The position numbers and the translations under genes are program-made. The notes under the pieces were generated by a model. The model was not told the origin of the DNA and ran no database searches. It was given only the letters and a program-made list of their open reading frames with translations. A stretch of DNA of 64,000 nt, from assembly GCF_018618755.1 (NCBI RefSeq), contig NZ_JACSMR010000001.1:124001-188000 (forward strand), given 5' to 3'. Positions within the stretch are counted from its first letter, which is position 1. Every line of letters starts with the position of its first letter. Shown piece by piece: positions 16,271 to 25,463 of this stretch. This DNA is from Exiguobacterium sp. s193 (GTDB lineage Bacteria > Bacillota > Bacilli > Exiguobacteriales > Exiguobacteriaceae).

Positions 16271-16846
16271 ATGAGACAAGAAATGGAAATTGAATTTAAA
16301 AACCTGCTAACGGAAGTAGAATACGAACGACTCATGAACCATTACGGCAAAGAAGTTGATCCTATATGGCAAGCAAACGATTACTTTGATACCCCTACAT
16401 TCGAGTTACGCAAACAAGGGGCTGCCCTCCGGATTCGTGAAAAAAAGACCGGGCTCGTCTTGACATTAAAGCAACCAAAAGATGATGGACTGCTTGAGAC
16501 GCACGTTACATTATCTGAAACGGAAGCAGAAGAACTGTTCAAGTATGGAATCATCCAGTCAGATGCAATGAACGAGCAATTGCGTCCATTCAACCTCACC
16601 TCTTCACTCGAACACTTGGGACGCCTTGAGACGACTCGCTTTGAAACGCTGCTTGAAAGTGGTCTCCTCGTTCTCGATAAAAGTAACTATCTCGGTGTGA
16701 CGGATTATGAACTCGAGTTCGAGGTGACAGACTACACGCAAGGAAAAATTGCGTTCACGAAACTGTTGACAGAACACGAAATTCCGCAGCGTGAAACAAA
16801 AAATAAAATCGTCCGTTTCATGGAGCGTAAAGCGGTTTCACGCTAA
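16271..16846 (+). CDS. CYTH-domain protein (YjbK-like)
   Basis: 191 residues with the CYTH tunnel fold, whose members are triphosphatases or adenylate cyclases acting on phosphorylated nucleotides. The defining ExExK motif is at residues 6-10 (EIEFK) and further conserved charged strands follow (QAND YFDT; LRIREKKTGLVLTLKQP). GAGGT precedes the ATG. It is divergent from the alarmone synthetase gene, the same neighbourhood as yjbK-yjbM in B. subtilis; a role in polyphosphate or nucleotide metabolism is inferred. Confidence 0.88.
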   Translation: MRQEMEIEFKNLLTEVEYERLMNHYGKEVDPIWQANDYFDTPTFELRKQGAALRIREKKTGLVLTLKQPKDDGLLETHVTLSETEAEELFKYGIIQSDAMNEQLRPFNLTSSLEHLGRLETTRFETLLESGLLVLDKSNYLGVTDYELEFEVTDYTQGKIAFTKLLTEHEIPQRETKNKIVRFMERKAVSR

Positions 16847-16936
16847 TCGTGTAAAAATGTACAAGCAAAACCTTTGCTCTTTCTTTTTTTTCGTTGCTAA
16901 AATAGGGTAACGATAACAACAGGAGGGGGTGAACGG

Positions 16937-17728
16937 ATGGAACACGAACAATGTAACGGTTCATATTGTTCATTGGACGAACCATCAATTCAACAACCGA
17001 CGAAACCACTAGAAATTTATCACTTTCTAGATGTGACACAAACAGATGGTTTACGGTTGATACCCGTTCTCAAGAAATTAGAGTTAGAATACGGTCATCT
17101 TTTCCGATTACGGACGATCGCAACAATTCCTTGTGCGCCGTCGCGATCAGCTTGTGATATGTCACCGTTGTTGATTTTAAAGGCACTTGAATTGCAAGGA
17201 AAGACATTTGGTATGCGTTTCATGCGACGTCTGCGGATGTTACACAACGTCGAGGGTGAGAGTGCCTATAGCCGCTCTTCCTTAATTCGCCTGGCTGAAG
17301 ATTTGATTGAATTCGGTCTCGACTTGAATGAATTTCATCGTGACGTTGAATCCAATATGATTCAACGGATGCTTGAAAAGGAAACACAACTGGTGACGGA
17401 GTGGGATGTACGGATTCTTCCGACACTTGCTTTCGTTGGTGATGAAGAAGCAATCAAAGCTGAAGGTGCATATGAATATTTAGTCTATGTGTCGATTTTG
17501 AATGAATTATTAGATCAGCCGTTCGAGAAACAAGCCAAACCACCTCTCGAACAATTCTTGAGACGGTATGAAACAGCAACAACTTCTGAAATCGCCTTTA
17601 TCTACGATGTGACAGAAGCTCAAATTGAACATGAACTAAAAAAACTTGCCCTCCAACAAAAATGTGTTTCACATTCTTATTGTGACGGTAAGGTATGGCG
17701 TCATTTAAAAGATTCAGCACACGCTTAA
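16937..17728 (+). CDS. spxH: ClpXP adaptor SpxH (YjbH) for Spx
   Basis: 263 residues with the DsbA-like thioredoxin fold and the KPLEIYHFLDV strand typical of YjbH/SpxH, which delivers the transcription factor Spx to ClpXP. The N-terminus keeps a His/Cys cluster (HEQCNGSYC) able to bind zinc, as in B. subtilis. However, the CPxC thioredoxin motif normally following the FVDP strand is missing: here it reads DVTQTDGL. GGAGGGGG precedes the ATG. The target gene spx lies 6 kb away, with mecA. A strong terminator follows. Confidence 0.87.
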   Translation: MEHEQCNGSYCSLDEPSIQQPTKPLEIYHFLDVTQTDGLRLIPVLKKLELEYGHLFRLRTIATIPCAPSRSACDMSPLLILKALELQGKTFGMRFMRRLRMLHNVEGESAYSRSSLIRLAEDLIEFGLDLNEFHRDVESNMIQRMLEKETQLVTEWDVRILPTLAFVGDEEAIKAEGAYEYLVYVSILNELLDQPFEKQAKPPLEQFLRRYETATTSEIAFIYDVTEAQIEHELKKLALQQKCVSHSYCDGKVWRHLKDSAHA

Positions 17729-17733
17729 TCATC

Positions 17734-17771
17734 AAAAAGGTGTTTCCGCAATTGCGGAAACACCTTTTTTT
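17734..17771. terminator. Terminator of spxH
   Basis: Stem AAAAAGGTGTTTCCGCA / TGCGGAAACACCTTTTT with T-runs on both sides, located between spxH and the convergent pepF gene. Confidence 0.92.
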
Positions 17772-17895
17772 GATTCACATGAATATTGGATGGGGGAAAA
17801 AGAGAATCATCAGGGGATTGTGACCCTCTTCACATTATTAGTATAAAGGAGATGACCATCCTTTTCTACTGTTTGTGTAAACAGTCACAAAGTTG

Positions 17896-19698
17896 TCATT
17901 CTCCAAGTAACGCTTCGAATTCATCCAAGACATGCTCAAATTGACGAAGTGCTGCTTCGACTGGTGCTTTCGTCGTCATGTCGACGCCAGCCGCCTTCAA
18001 TACTTCGATCGGATAATCACTTGATCCCGCTTTCAGGAAGTTCGTGATATAACGATCAACAGCCGGTTGCCCTTCTTCGAGAATCTGTGTCGTCAATGCC
18101 GCTGCTGCCGAAATGCCTGTCGCATATTGGTAGACGTAGTAATTGTAGTAGAAGTGTGGAATCCGCGCCCACTCAAGACCGATTTCTTCATCTAATACAA
18201 TCCCTTCCCCAAAATATTTTTGATTCAACGCATAATACGTTTTCGTCAGGAATTCTGGTGTCAATGATTGTCCAAGACGGGCCGCCTCATGAATCTCATG
18301 TTCAAACTCGGCAAACATCGTTTGACGGAACAACGTCCCGCGGAATGTCTCAAGTTGATTGTTCAAGAGATACAGTTTTTCCTGTTTATCCGTGACCCGT
18401 TTCAGCAAGTAATCATTCAACAAGGCTTCATTGGTCGTCGACGCCACTTCCGCTACAAAAATCGAGTAATCCCCATATGCATACGGTTGGGATTGACGCG
18501 TGTAATAACTATGAACCGAATGACCGAACTCATGTGCTAACGTAAAGAGGTTATTGACGTTGTCCTGCCAATTCATCAAGATGAACGGCTGTGTATCGTA
18601 TGCACCTGAAGAATATGCCCCGCTACGCTTACCACGTGTCTCGCGAACATCGACCCAGCGTTCCGTCAATCCTTCTTCTAAGATTTGCTTATACTCGTCT
18701 CCAAGCGGTGCCAATCCATCCACCATCAATTGTTTTGCTTCTTCGTACGTCACCTTCATGTCGACTTCACCGACGAGTGGTGTATACATATCATACATAT
18801 GCAGCTCATCTAATCCGAGGACCCGTTTTCGTAAAGCGACATAACGATGGAGTAACGGGAGGTGCTCATGAACCGCTTCAATCAACCCATCATAGACTGC
18901 TTCCGGAATCGCATTGCCATGTAACGCCGATTGACGTGCTGACGTAAACTTACGGACGTCCGCATAGAAATTATCCTTTTTGACTGATCCTGCAAGTGTG
19001 GACGCTAATGTATTCGTATAGTTGCCATACGTCTCATACATTGCTTTAAACGCCGCTTCACGGACAGAACGGTCTTTCGACTCTAAGAATGTAATGAACC
19101 GACCATGCGTCAATTCTGTTTTTTCCCCGTCTTCGCCTTTGATTTTCGGGAATTTCAAATCAGCGTTGTTCAACATCCCGAATGTCGTACCTGATTGTCC
19201 GAGTACTTCTCCAGCTTTTGCAAGAATTGCCTCTTCCGCTTCAGTCAAAACATGTTCCCGCTCACGATTGAGTTCGTCAAATGCATGACGGTAGACGGCG
19301 AGTTTTGGATTTCGGTCTAAAAACGCCGAGATTGTCTCAACTGGTACCGCTAGCAGTTCCGGCGTCATGAACGCCAAAGATGCCCCAATTTGTGAAGCAA
19401 GTGTCCGCGCACGGTCGTTCATCGCTTGATAGAAGCTGTCTGCCGTATTCTCATCATAACGCATGTGCGCGTATGTATAGAGCTTATGCAAGCGTCTTGA
19501 AATCTCATCCCGTAGCTGTAATCCTTCAAACAGCGTTCCGTCGTCTTTGGCAAGTCGTCCTTTGTAATCTATCATCAAAGGTAACATCGCTTTGACCGAT
19601 TCAAAATCCTCTTCCCATGCCTCGTTTGTTTCATAAATCGATTCTAAGTTCCACGTTTCTTCTACCGTGACATCTTTTCGTGTTAATAGTTCTGCCAT
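17896..19698 (-). CDS. pepF: Oligoendopeptidase F
   Basis: Cytosolic M3-family zinc metallopeptidase that cleaves oligopeptides of about 7-17 residues, probably those imported by the Opp system encoded 6 kb away. The 600-residue product has the HExxH zinc motif in LAHEFGHSVHS and the Glu ligand region VAEVASTTNEALL. ATG at 19698 follows GGAGTG; the longer frame start at 19707 lacks a proper spacing. Adjacent to coiA and near spxH, the same order as in B. subtilis yjbFGH. Confidence 0.95.
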   Translation of the reverse strand: MAELLTRKDVTVEETWNLESIYETNEAWEEDFESVKAMLPLMIDYKGRLAKDDGTLFEGLQLRDEISRRLHKLYTYAHMRYDENTADSFYQAMNDRARTLASQIGASLAFMTPELLAVPVETISAFLDRNPKLAVYRHAFDELNREREHVLTEAEEAILAKAGEVLGQSGTTFGMLNNADLKFPKIKGEDGEKTELTHGRFITFLESKDRSVREAAFKAMYETYGNYTNTLASTLAGSVKKDNFYADVRKFTSARQSALHGNAIPEAVYDGLIEAVHEHLPLLHRYVALRKRVLGLDELHMYDMYTPLVGEVDMKVTYEEAKQLMVDGLAPLGDEYKQILEEGLTERWVDVRETRGKRSGAYSSGAYDTQPFILMNWQDNVNNLFTLAHEFGHSVHSYYTRQSQPYAYGDYSIFVAEVASTTNEALLNDYLLKRVTDKQEKLYLLNNQLETFRGTLFRQTMFAEFEHEIHEAARLGQSLTPEFLTKTYYALNQKYFGEGIVLDEEIGLEWARIPHFYYNYYVYQYATGISAAAALTTQILEEGQPAVDRYITNFLKAGSSDYPIEVLKAAGVDMTTKAPVEAALRQFEHVLDEFEALLGE

Positions 19699-19719
19699 AT
19701 GAATCACTCCTTTACTCCA

Positions 19720-20766
19720 TTATATACCTGTTTCCTTTTCGACAAACAACTGAACAGCTCCTGCTAAACGAACATCTTCTTCAAAACGGTTATGATGATT
19801 CAATTGATTTTCTTGATTTAAGCGTTGAGCGATGTCAATTAAGCAACTCCATTCGCCGACAACACGTTGTAGCACATCTGACGTATAGAGGATACGGCAG
19901 GTATCGAGACATGTCATCAGTGCATGCGTAAGACGGTTTTCCGTATAGGTTCCACGTAATGCTAAATAAATTGAAATTTGGAGTTCAAATGGATGGACTC
20001 GAAATGCGAGTAATGTTGTTAGTGGGAGGAAACAAAGGGCGGGAAGCGACAACACATGCATCCCTGCTTCGTAAAGGGGTTGTTTCAGGAGGTGGTTCGG
20101 CATGGAGGAGAAAAACGGACGCATCCGATACTTACGGACCATCTGAATCCAAGAGGTAAGAGGAAATTTCCGGGGAAATGCTTCAGGGGTCGGTGTCAGG
20201 AACTGTGCCAACGACATGTCAAGTCGCTGACAAATGACGAGGTGCTTCGTAAAGGGAATTGCATAACCGTAACGATTGATGTTACCATTCTCGATTAAAT
20301 CGAGATAACCATTCGTCTGGAGTGCCTGTTTCATCCAACCATCCAGCTTGATGATGCGCCCGGATGTAGGATGAAACCCAATCCACCGTACCTCAAACAT
20401 CATCTGGCGATCCAGCCGGTAGCGCCTCTCCCATTCTTCTCGTGTCATCTTCGAACGTTGGATCTCAATCCCAAGCCGTCGTTCAGGAAGCCAGATATCA
20501 AATCGTCGTTGACCATGCACTTTTTCTAATTCAGCAAGATAACCTACGCGACCAAAATAACGCACCAAATGCGATTTCCAGCCTAGATGCGCACTCGATT
20601 CACCTGTACATCTGGCAAGATGGACAAAGTGAATCCGTTTACGCCCCTGCCTAACCCGTAAACGGTTCAGGCAGTATGGACAAAATAACTCCATTTGTTT
20701 GAGACGTTCGGCTTGTATAAGTTGGCTGTTAATCCGCCGCCCGGATTTGTCAATAGCTTCGAACAT
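19720..20766 (-). CDS. coiA: Competence protein CoiA-like nuclease
   Basis: 348 residues, related to CoiA, which is needed after DNA uptake during competence for recombination of incoming strands. An N-terminal zinc-finger-like CPYC lies at residues 29-32 with downstream HFVH, followed by a nuclease-like core (RRFDIWLPERRLGIEIQRSKMTREEWERR). ATG at 20766 has AAAGGAGTGG four bases upstream; a start at 20817 would overlap the cardiolipin synthase gene. Two mecA-spx-type stress regulators that control competence in B. subtilis lie nearby. Confidence 0.88.
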   Translation of the reverse strand: MFEAIDKSGRRINSQLIQAERLKQMELFCPYCLNRLRVRQGRKRIHFVHLARCTGESSAHLGWKSHLVRYFGRVGYLAELEKVHGQRRFDIWLPERRLGIEIQRSKMTREEWERRYRLDRQMMFEVRWIGFHPTSGRIIKLDGWMKQALQTNGYLDLIENGNINRYGYAIPFTKHLVICQRLDMSLAQFLTPTPEAFPRKFPLTSWIQMVRKYRMRPFFSSMPNHLLKQPLYEAGMHVLSLPALCFLPLTTLLAFRVHPFELQISIYLALRGTYTENRLTHALMTCLDTCRILYTSDVLQRVVGEWSCLIDIAQRLNQENQLNHHNRFEEDVRLAGAVQLFVEKETGI

Positions 20767-20779
20767 GAAACCACTCCTT

Positions 20780-22291
20780 TTAGAGTAGAGGTGAGAACAG
20801 ACGCGAAATCGACTCAATCAAACGTTGCGAAAAACTGCGTTGACTAAAATAGTGACGATCGACTTCAGTCGAATGCGAGAAATCCTCATAAAAATCTCGT
20901 GTGAGCTCATGAACCGAATTTGTACCATATAAAAAGGCGTTCACTTCAAAGTTTAGATGAAAACTCCTTAAATCCATATTCGCCGTACCCATCGTTGCAA
21001 TCGCGTCGTCGACGACGATGACTTTAGAGTGCATGAATCCTTTGTTGTATTCATAGATTTTGACACCTGCTTGGAGCAAGTCATCGAAGTAAGAGCGACT
21101 GGCGTAGAAAACGACTTTATGGTCGGGAAAACTCGGCAACAAAATTCGCACGTCAATGCCTGACATCGCCGCTGTTTTTAGCGCTGTCATCAAATCCTCA
21201 TCCGGAATCAAGTATGGGGACGCAATATAGACGGAACTACGCGCCTCCGTGATCAGCGCGAAGTAAAGCGACTTCATCGTCTCTTGCGGTTCGTCTGGTC
21301 CGCTGGCGATGATTTGAACGCCGCCTGTCGCATCCGTGACGACTTCAAGCGGTTCCATATAAAAAGGTGTGAACAGACGCTCTCCTGTCATGTAATACCA
21401 ATCCTGTAAAAAAATCAATTGAAGCTCAGATACAGCCTCTCCGCGTACGATGAGATGCGTATCACGCCAAAATCCGAATGCTTTATCTTTTCCGATGTAT
21501 TCATTTCCGACATTGATGCCACCTGTAAAGGCGACCGTCCCATCAATGACAACGATTTTACGGTGGTTGCGGTAATTCGATTTACTCGAAATGAACGGTA
21601 AGACGACTGGGAAAAATGCATGGACTTCAATTCCTGCTTGCATCATTTTCTTGAAATAGGCCTTATCTGTCGAAAAACAACCAACCGCATCATATAAAAA
21701 GCGGACCTCAACCCCTGCTTCTGCTCGCTCAATCAATGCAGCCTGTAACTCAAGTGCTAACGCATCATCTCTAACGATGTAGTACTCGAGATGGATGTGA
21801 TGTTCTGCTCGGCGGATTTCCTCAAGCAAGAGGGGAAACTTTTCTTGACCATTCGTTAAAACCTTTGTATGGGTATTATACGAAATCGGTAGACGGCTGA
21901 TTGAATCGATAAGTCTTACAACCTTCGTGTAATGTCCATGTTCGAACACTGGATTGTGTACGCCGTGATCAAACTGGGTACGATATTTAATATATGACTC
22001 TTCATCCAACATCGCTTTTAAACGGAACATTTTTTTGCGACGGTAGTTTTGACCAAAAGTAAAATAAACAAACACGCCGACGACCGGAAGTGCCATCATG
22101 ACAAGCGCCCAGACCAATGTGCGCTCTGGATTACGGTTTTCAAGTAAAATAATGACAAATACACTTAAGACGATCAGGATGATGACGACCGATAGCCACC
22201 CGACCATGTAGACGCTCCAGTAATATGACAAAAACGCTAAAAGGCTAAAGGTCAACAGTAGAGTCATAAGTAATTGCACACGTCGTAGCAT
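20780..22291 (-). CDS. cls: Cardiolipin synthase
   Basis: Membrane phospholipase-D-type enzyme that condenses two phosphatidylglycerol molecules to cardiolipin and glycerol. The 503-residue product starts with two or three membrane segments (residues about 8-80) and has two HKD motifs, HRKIVVID at 243 and HSKVIVVDD at 421, each followed by GG or GT. GGAGGGG precedes the ATG. The gene ends 13 bases before coiA, so the two may be cotranscribed, although they have no known functional link. Confidence 0.95.
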   Translation of the reverse strand: MLRRVQLLMTLLLTFSLLAFLSYYWSVYMVGWLSVVIILIVLSVFVIILLENRNPERTLVWALVMMALPVVGVFVYFTFGQNYRRKKMFRLKAMLDEESYIKYRTQFDHGVHNPVFEHGHYTKVVRLIDSISRLPISYNTHTKVLTNGQEKFPLLLEEIRRAEHHIHLEYYIVRDDALALELQAALIERAEAGVEVRFLYDAVGCFSTDKAYFKKMMQAGIEVHAFFPVVLPFISSKSNYRNHRKIVVIDGTVAFTGGINVGNEYIGKDKAFGFWRDTHLIVRGEAVSELQLIFLQDWYYMTGERLFTPFYMEPLEVVTDATGGVQIIASGPDEPQETMKSLYFALITEARSSVYIASPYLIPDEDLMTALKTAAMSGIDVRILLPSFPDHKVVFYASRSYFDDLLQAGVKIYEYNKGFMHSKVIVVDDAIATMGTANMDLRSFHLNFEVNAFLYGTNSVHELTRDFYEDFSHSTEVDRHYFSQRSFSQRLIESISRLFSPLL

Positions 22292-22364
22292 CTAATCCCC
22301 TCCTTTTTCTTTTTAGTTATGTATCCACATGCTTGACTCTATCATCAGAAGGGAAGTTAATGAG

Positions 22365-23087
22365 ATGAAAACGTACATCGTAACCGGTGCGACAGGCGGA
22401 ATCGGCGAAGCGACTGCGCTCCAACTCGCGAAAGAAGGACATACCATCCTTGCGTTAGGAAGAAATAGAGACAAAGGATCAGCGCTCGAACAACACGGGC
22501 AAGGCAACATTCACTTTTTCCAAGTCGACTTGGTAAATCCAGTTGAAATCAAACAGTTTTTTGACGACACAGCAACGGAATTTCCGAAGATTGATGGAAT
22601 CTTCAACAATGCAGGAACTTTCGGAAAACCGGTCGCGCCGGAACGTATCACCGATTTGCAGCAGGAAGTCTTCCAAGTCAATTATCACGCGCCGGAACAA
22701 ATCATTCAACTTGCAGTAAAACGTTTTACAAATGGAGCGTCAATCGTCAACAACAGCGCGATTGTCGGACATGTCAAATTCCCGGCGATGTTACTTCCTT
22801 ATGCCTCATCAAAAAGTGCTCTCCTCACTCTTACGAAAACGTATGCTGCCCGGTTTCATGGAAAGTATCGCTTCAATGCGGTCTGCCCGGGTCCGGTCGA
22901 TACGGCACTGAGTCACGCACTGTATGGGGGGAAAGACAAGTTCGACCTGGCGATGAAACATCACTTACGGGGAAAAGCCGCACAACCGGAAGAAATCGCT
23001 GAGGTCGTCTGTTTTTTATTATCCGATAAAGCAAGCTACATCAATGGTCAATCGTTAATCGTCGATGGCGGTTATACATTAAGCTGA
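22365..23087 (+). CDS. SDR-family oxidoreductase
   Basis: 240-residue short-chain dehydrogenase/reductase: cofactor loop TGATGGIG at the N-terminus, NNAG (FNNAGTF), catalytic Ser region (NNSAIVG) and Tyr-x3-Lys (YASSKSA), and a C-terminal VDGGYTL as in FabG-like enzymes. ATG at 22365 follows AAGGGAAG; the longer frame from 22329 has no site. It is not linked to a fatty acid operon here and lacks a FapR site, so a general oxidoreductase role is the safer call. Confidence 0.88.
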   Translation: MKTYIVTGATGGIGEATALQLAKEGHTILALGRNRDKGSALEQHGQGNIHFFQVDLVNPVEIKQFFDDTATEFPKIDGIFNNAGTFGKPVAPERITDLQQEVFQVNYHAPEQIIQLAVKRFTNGASIVNNSAIVGHVKFPAMLLPYASSKSALLTLTKTYAARFHGKYRFNAVCPGPVDTALSHALYGGKDKFDLAMKHHLRGKAAQPEEIAEVVCFLLSDKASYINGQSLIVDGGYTLS

Positions 23088-23093
23088 CTGCCC

Positions 23094-23132
23094 AAAAAAG
23101 GACTGCCCCTTTCGTATAGGAGCAGTCCTTTT
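23094..23132. terminator. Bidirectional terminator
   Basis: AAAAAAGGACTGC pairs with GCAGTCCTTTT, with an inner CCT/AGG extension, between the convergent SDR gene and mecA. Confidence 0.88.
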
Positions 23133-23143
23133 GAGTGTACCTT

Positions 23144-23770
23144 TTAGTTCGTAAAATGCTTACGGATGACAGCGAAGACATCTTCTTCGATGATCGTTTT
23201 ACCGTATTCTGCAATCGGATGAATCGTTTGCTCGCTAAATCGTAAATACTCGGCGATTAAACTCATCACGTTCTCTTGTCCTTCGACTTCCACGTCATCT
23301 TTGAAATGAACATGGAGGAAGTAAGAGCCATCTTTTTGATAGAGCGCTGTTTTCAATTCTTTAAAGACAGGTGCTTCTGCATATTGGCTAAGAGCAATGA
23401 TATGCTCAAAATCCGTTGTTTCGAAGATGACGTCTTGGCTGAGTTCTGTTTCTTTATCGTCCGCCTCAGACATTGCTGAGCGGAGTAATGAATCTAACTC
23501 CTCTTCATCCACTTGTTCACCATCGACAGTCGTTTTAGCGATTGTGACCGTTACTTCAAGACCTTTTTCAAATGCTTGAACTTGTATCCATAGTGGACCT
23601 TCGAAGGAGATGGACTCTTTTTCATTCGCTTCATCCATCATCTGCCAGAATAACTGTTCTCCACGCTCACGGTTATACCAAATTTCGTCTCGGGCGAAGC
23701 CGCGGCGTTCGATATCCGTGTACGTAATGAAGAACTTGACCGTGTTGTCATTGACGCGTTCGATTTTCAA
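23144..23770 (-). CDS. mecA: Adaptor protein MecA
   Basis: Adaptor that brings substrates such as ComK to the ClpCP protease. 208 residues with the MecA N-terminal substrate-binding part (KIERVNDNTVKFFITYTDIERRGF), an acidic linker (EEELDSLLRSAMSEADDKETE) and the C-terminal ClpC-binding domain (YLRFSEQTIHPIAEYG). The TTG start at 23770 is chosen because AAAGGAG is 8 bases upstream and it fits the known family N-terminus; an ATG at 23818 would add unmatched residues. Next to spx, as in B. subtilis. Confidence 0.93.
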   Translation of the reverse strand: MKIERVNDNTVKFFITYTDIERRGFARDEIWYNRERGEQLFWQMMDEANEKESISFEGPLWIQVQAFEKGLEVTVTIAKTTVDGEQVDEEELDSLLRSAMSEADDKETELSQDVIFETTDFEHIIALSQYAEAPVFKELKTALYQKDGSYFLHVHFKDDVEVEGQENVMSLIAEYLRFSEQTIHPIAEYGKTIIEEDVFAVIRKHFTN

Positions 23771-23905
23771 TATGTCCACTCCTTTCATCTCGCTCTTATC
23801 TAGTATACGAACGAGCACTTAACATGGATTCAAAAAAGAATCCCTTCTTAACCATATAGGGTATATTCCTTTGTTGTCTTTATTTTAACCTTTTTTGACG
23901 GTAAC

Positions 23906-23938
23906 AAAAAGCACACTGCTCACGGAAGCAGCGCGCTC
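23906..23938 (-). terminator. Terminator of spx
   Basis: Minus-strand stem AGC-CGCTGCT / AGCAGTG-GCT (small internal mismatch) followed by TTTTT, nine bases past the spx stop. Confidence 0.8.
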
Positions 23939-23946
23939 ATCATTTT

Positions 23947-24345
23947 TTATTCATTTACCAACCGTTGTGCTTCCATCAATTGGAAAGTACGAACTTTTCG
24001 TGGTAAGAAACGACGAATTTCATCTTCGTTGTACCCGACTTGAAGTCGTTTTTCGTCAATTAAAATCGGACGACGTAACAGACCCGGATATTCTTGAATC
24101 AAATCGTATAAATGTTGTAGTGACAAATTCTCAACAGAAACGTCAAGTTTCGAGAACACCTTTGAACGTGTTGAAATGATCTCGTCTGTTCCGTCTTCCG
24201 TCATGCGAAGGATTTGTTTGATTTCGTCGAGCGATAAAGGCTCTGAGAAAATGTTTCGTTCGACAAACGGGATTTCATGTTCTTCAAGCCACGCGCGCGC
24301 TTTACGACAAGAAGTACAGCTTGGTGAAGTATAGAGTGTTACCAT
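23947..24345 (-). CDS. spx: Redox-responsive regulator Spx
   Basis: ArsC-like global regulator that contacts the RNA polymerase alpha subunit and activates thiol-stress genes. 132 residues; redox switch Cys10-x-x-Cys13 (SCTSC), the conserved RRPILID segment and C-terminal region exposed to ClpXP. Levels are set by SpxH-guided ClpXP proteolysis; spxH is at 16.9 kb. The upstream region on the minus strand holds a 7-bp hairpin (24390-24406, AAAAGGA / TCCTTTT) in the likely 5' leader. Confidence 0.96.
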   Translation of the reverse strand: MVTLYTSPSCTSCRKARAWLEEHEIPFVERNIFSEPLSLDEIKQILRMTEDGTDEIISTRSKVFSKLDVSVENLSLQHLYDLIQEYPGLLRRPILIDEKRLQVGYNEDEIRRFLPRKVRTFQLMEAQRLVNE

Positions 24346-24498
24346 TGAAAAACATCCTCCCCCTGATTTACATCATTTCGAAGCTCATGAAAAGGATGGT
24401 CCTTTTCGGAAGGTTCGATGATGATTCTATTACTTGATAGTTTACATTGAAAATAACATAAAACCCAGCTATTTTTTTAAGATGAGTGTTCTTTTCGT

Positions 24499-24536
24499 AA
24501 AAAAACTCGCTGGAGCCACAAAGTGACTTCAGCAAG
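24499..24536 (-). terminator. Terminator overlapping the end of a small gene
   Basis: Minus-strand stem around CTTGCTG-AGtCAC / GTGgCT-CAGCGAG with a 3-base loop followed by seven T. The stop codon of the 45-codon gene lies inside the 5' arm. Confidence 0.75.
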
Positions 24537-24666
24537 CTGGTGTGTGATCAAAGGGCTGAGAAATCGTTTCTTTTGCTTTCGGGAGTTTCATTTCTTTTAA
24601 TTTCTTTTCGAAAATATCCCGCAAAAGTCGTTTTTTCAACTTTTTCTTCTTATCACGTTCTTTCAT
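24529..24666 (-). CDS. Small basic protein, 45 residues
   Basis: Not recognised. Very lysine-rich N-terminal helix (ERDKKKKLKKRLLRD) and a C-terminal Cys. ATG at 24666 follows GAGGTG by 6 bases. An extended -10 promoter (TGGTATACT, minus strand, near 24741-24748) and a terminator overlapping the stop make a self-contained short transcript. It might instead be a small RNA with a chance reading frame. Confidence 0.5.
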   Translation of the reverse strand: MKERDKKKKLKKRLLRDIFEKKLKEMKLPKAKETISQPFDHTPAC

Positions 24667-24889
24667 ATCCGACACCTCACTCGGTCCGAAAAAAGAACAA
24701 GCAACCAACGAAAGCTGAATTATCATCTTCTACATTAATTAGTATACCACGTTTGACTAAATTCTATTCCTACTTCAGGGAATTAAATGTGTGAGATTGT
24801 CGCTTCAGTTAGGTCCAATAGTTGCAATTTCTTGCACATTCACGTAGAGTATATAGAAATACTTACTCGTTGAAAGGAGCACTTCAGTT

Positions 24890-25423
24890 ATGCCAGTTAC
24901 TTTAGTTACGATCATCGAACACCCGATTGCCCAAAAATATTTAGAGCGTTCTGGATTAAATCATGCGATTTCAGTAGCAGAACGTGCTTTGACACTTGCG
25001 ACAAAACGTGGTCTTGACGCCGATTCTGCGACAAAAGCAGCGTTGCTTCATGATATCGGTCATTATGAATGGTATACCGACGGAACGTGGAATTATGATT
25101 TATACCGTCAAAACGATATTCATGCGATTAAAGGTGCAGAACGTGCCCACAAACTATTGATCCGGTTAGGTGAAGAACCAGCACGGGCAAAAGAAATTTC
25201 GCTCGCCGTCCTCTTACACACCGATTCGTACTTGCCACCAGGCACGATCAACCGTACGCCCCTCCAGCAACTCGTCCATGATGCCGATACGTTAGAGGAA
25301 CAACCGGGCGGATTGCATCACTATGAGAAAATCCCGTTTGACGAAGCCGTTAAACGGCTTGATGCGCTAGACGCTGTCGTCCACCGCTTCAGTAACCTTC
25401 CACGAATCGCTTCAGAAAACTAA
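24890..25423 (+). CDS. HD-domain phosphohydrolase
   Basis: 177-residue metal-dependent phosphohydrolase of the HD superfamily. Metal ligands are visible as His25, His54-Asp55 (LLHDIGH) and Asp in HDADTLEE. Family members hydrolyse nucleotides or signalling phosphates; the substrate is unknown here. GAAAGGAG precedes the ATG. It stands alone, with a strong shared terminator against the convergent opp operon. Confidence 0.85.
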   Translation: MPVTLVTIIEHPIAQKYLERSGLNHAISVAERALTLATKRGLDADSATKAALLHDIGHYEWYTDGTWNYDLYRQNDIHAIKGAERAHKLLIRLGEEPARAKEISLAVLLHTDSYLPPGTINRTPLQQLVHDADTLEEQPGGLHHYEKIPFDEAVKRLDALDAVVHRFSNLPRIASEN

Positions 25424-25462
25424 AAAAAGGCATTCCTGAACGATTCAGGAATGCCTTTTTTT
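25422..25462. terminator. Bidirectional terminator
   Basis: Stem AAAAAAAGGCATTCCTGAA / TTCAGGAATGCCTTTTTTT with a 4-base loop, ending both the HD gene and the opp operon. Confidence 0.93.
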
Positions 25463-25463
25463 G

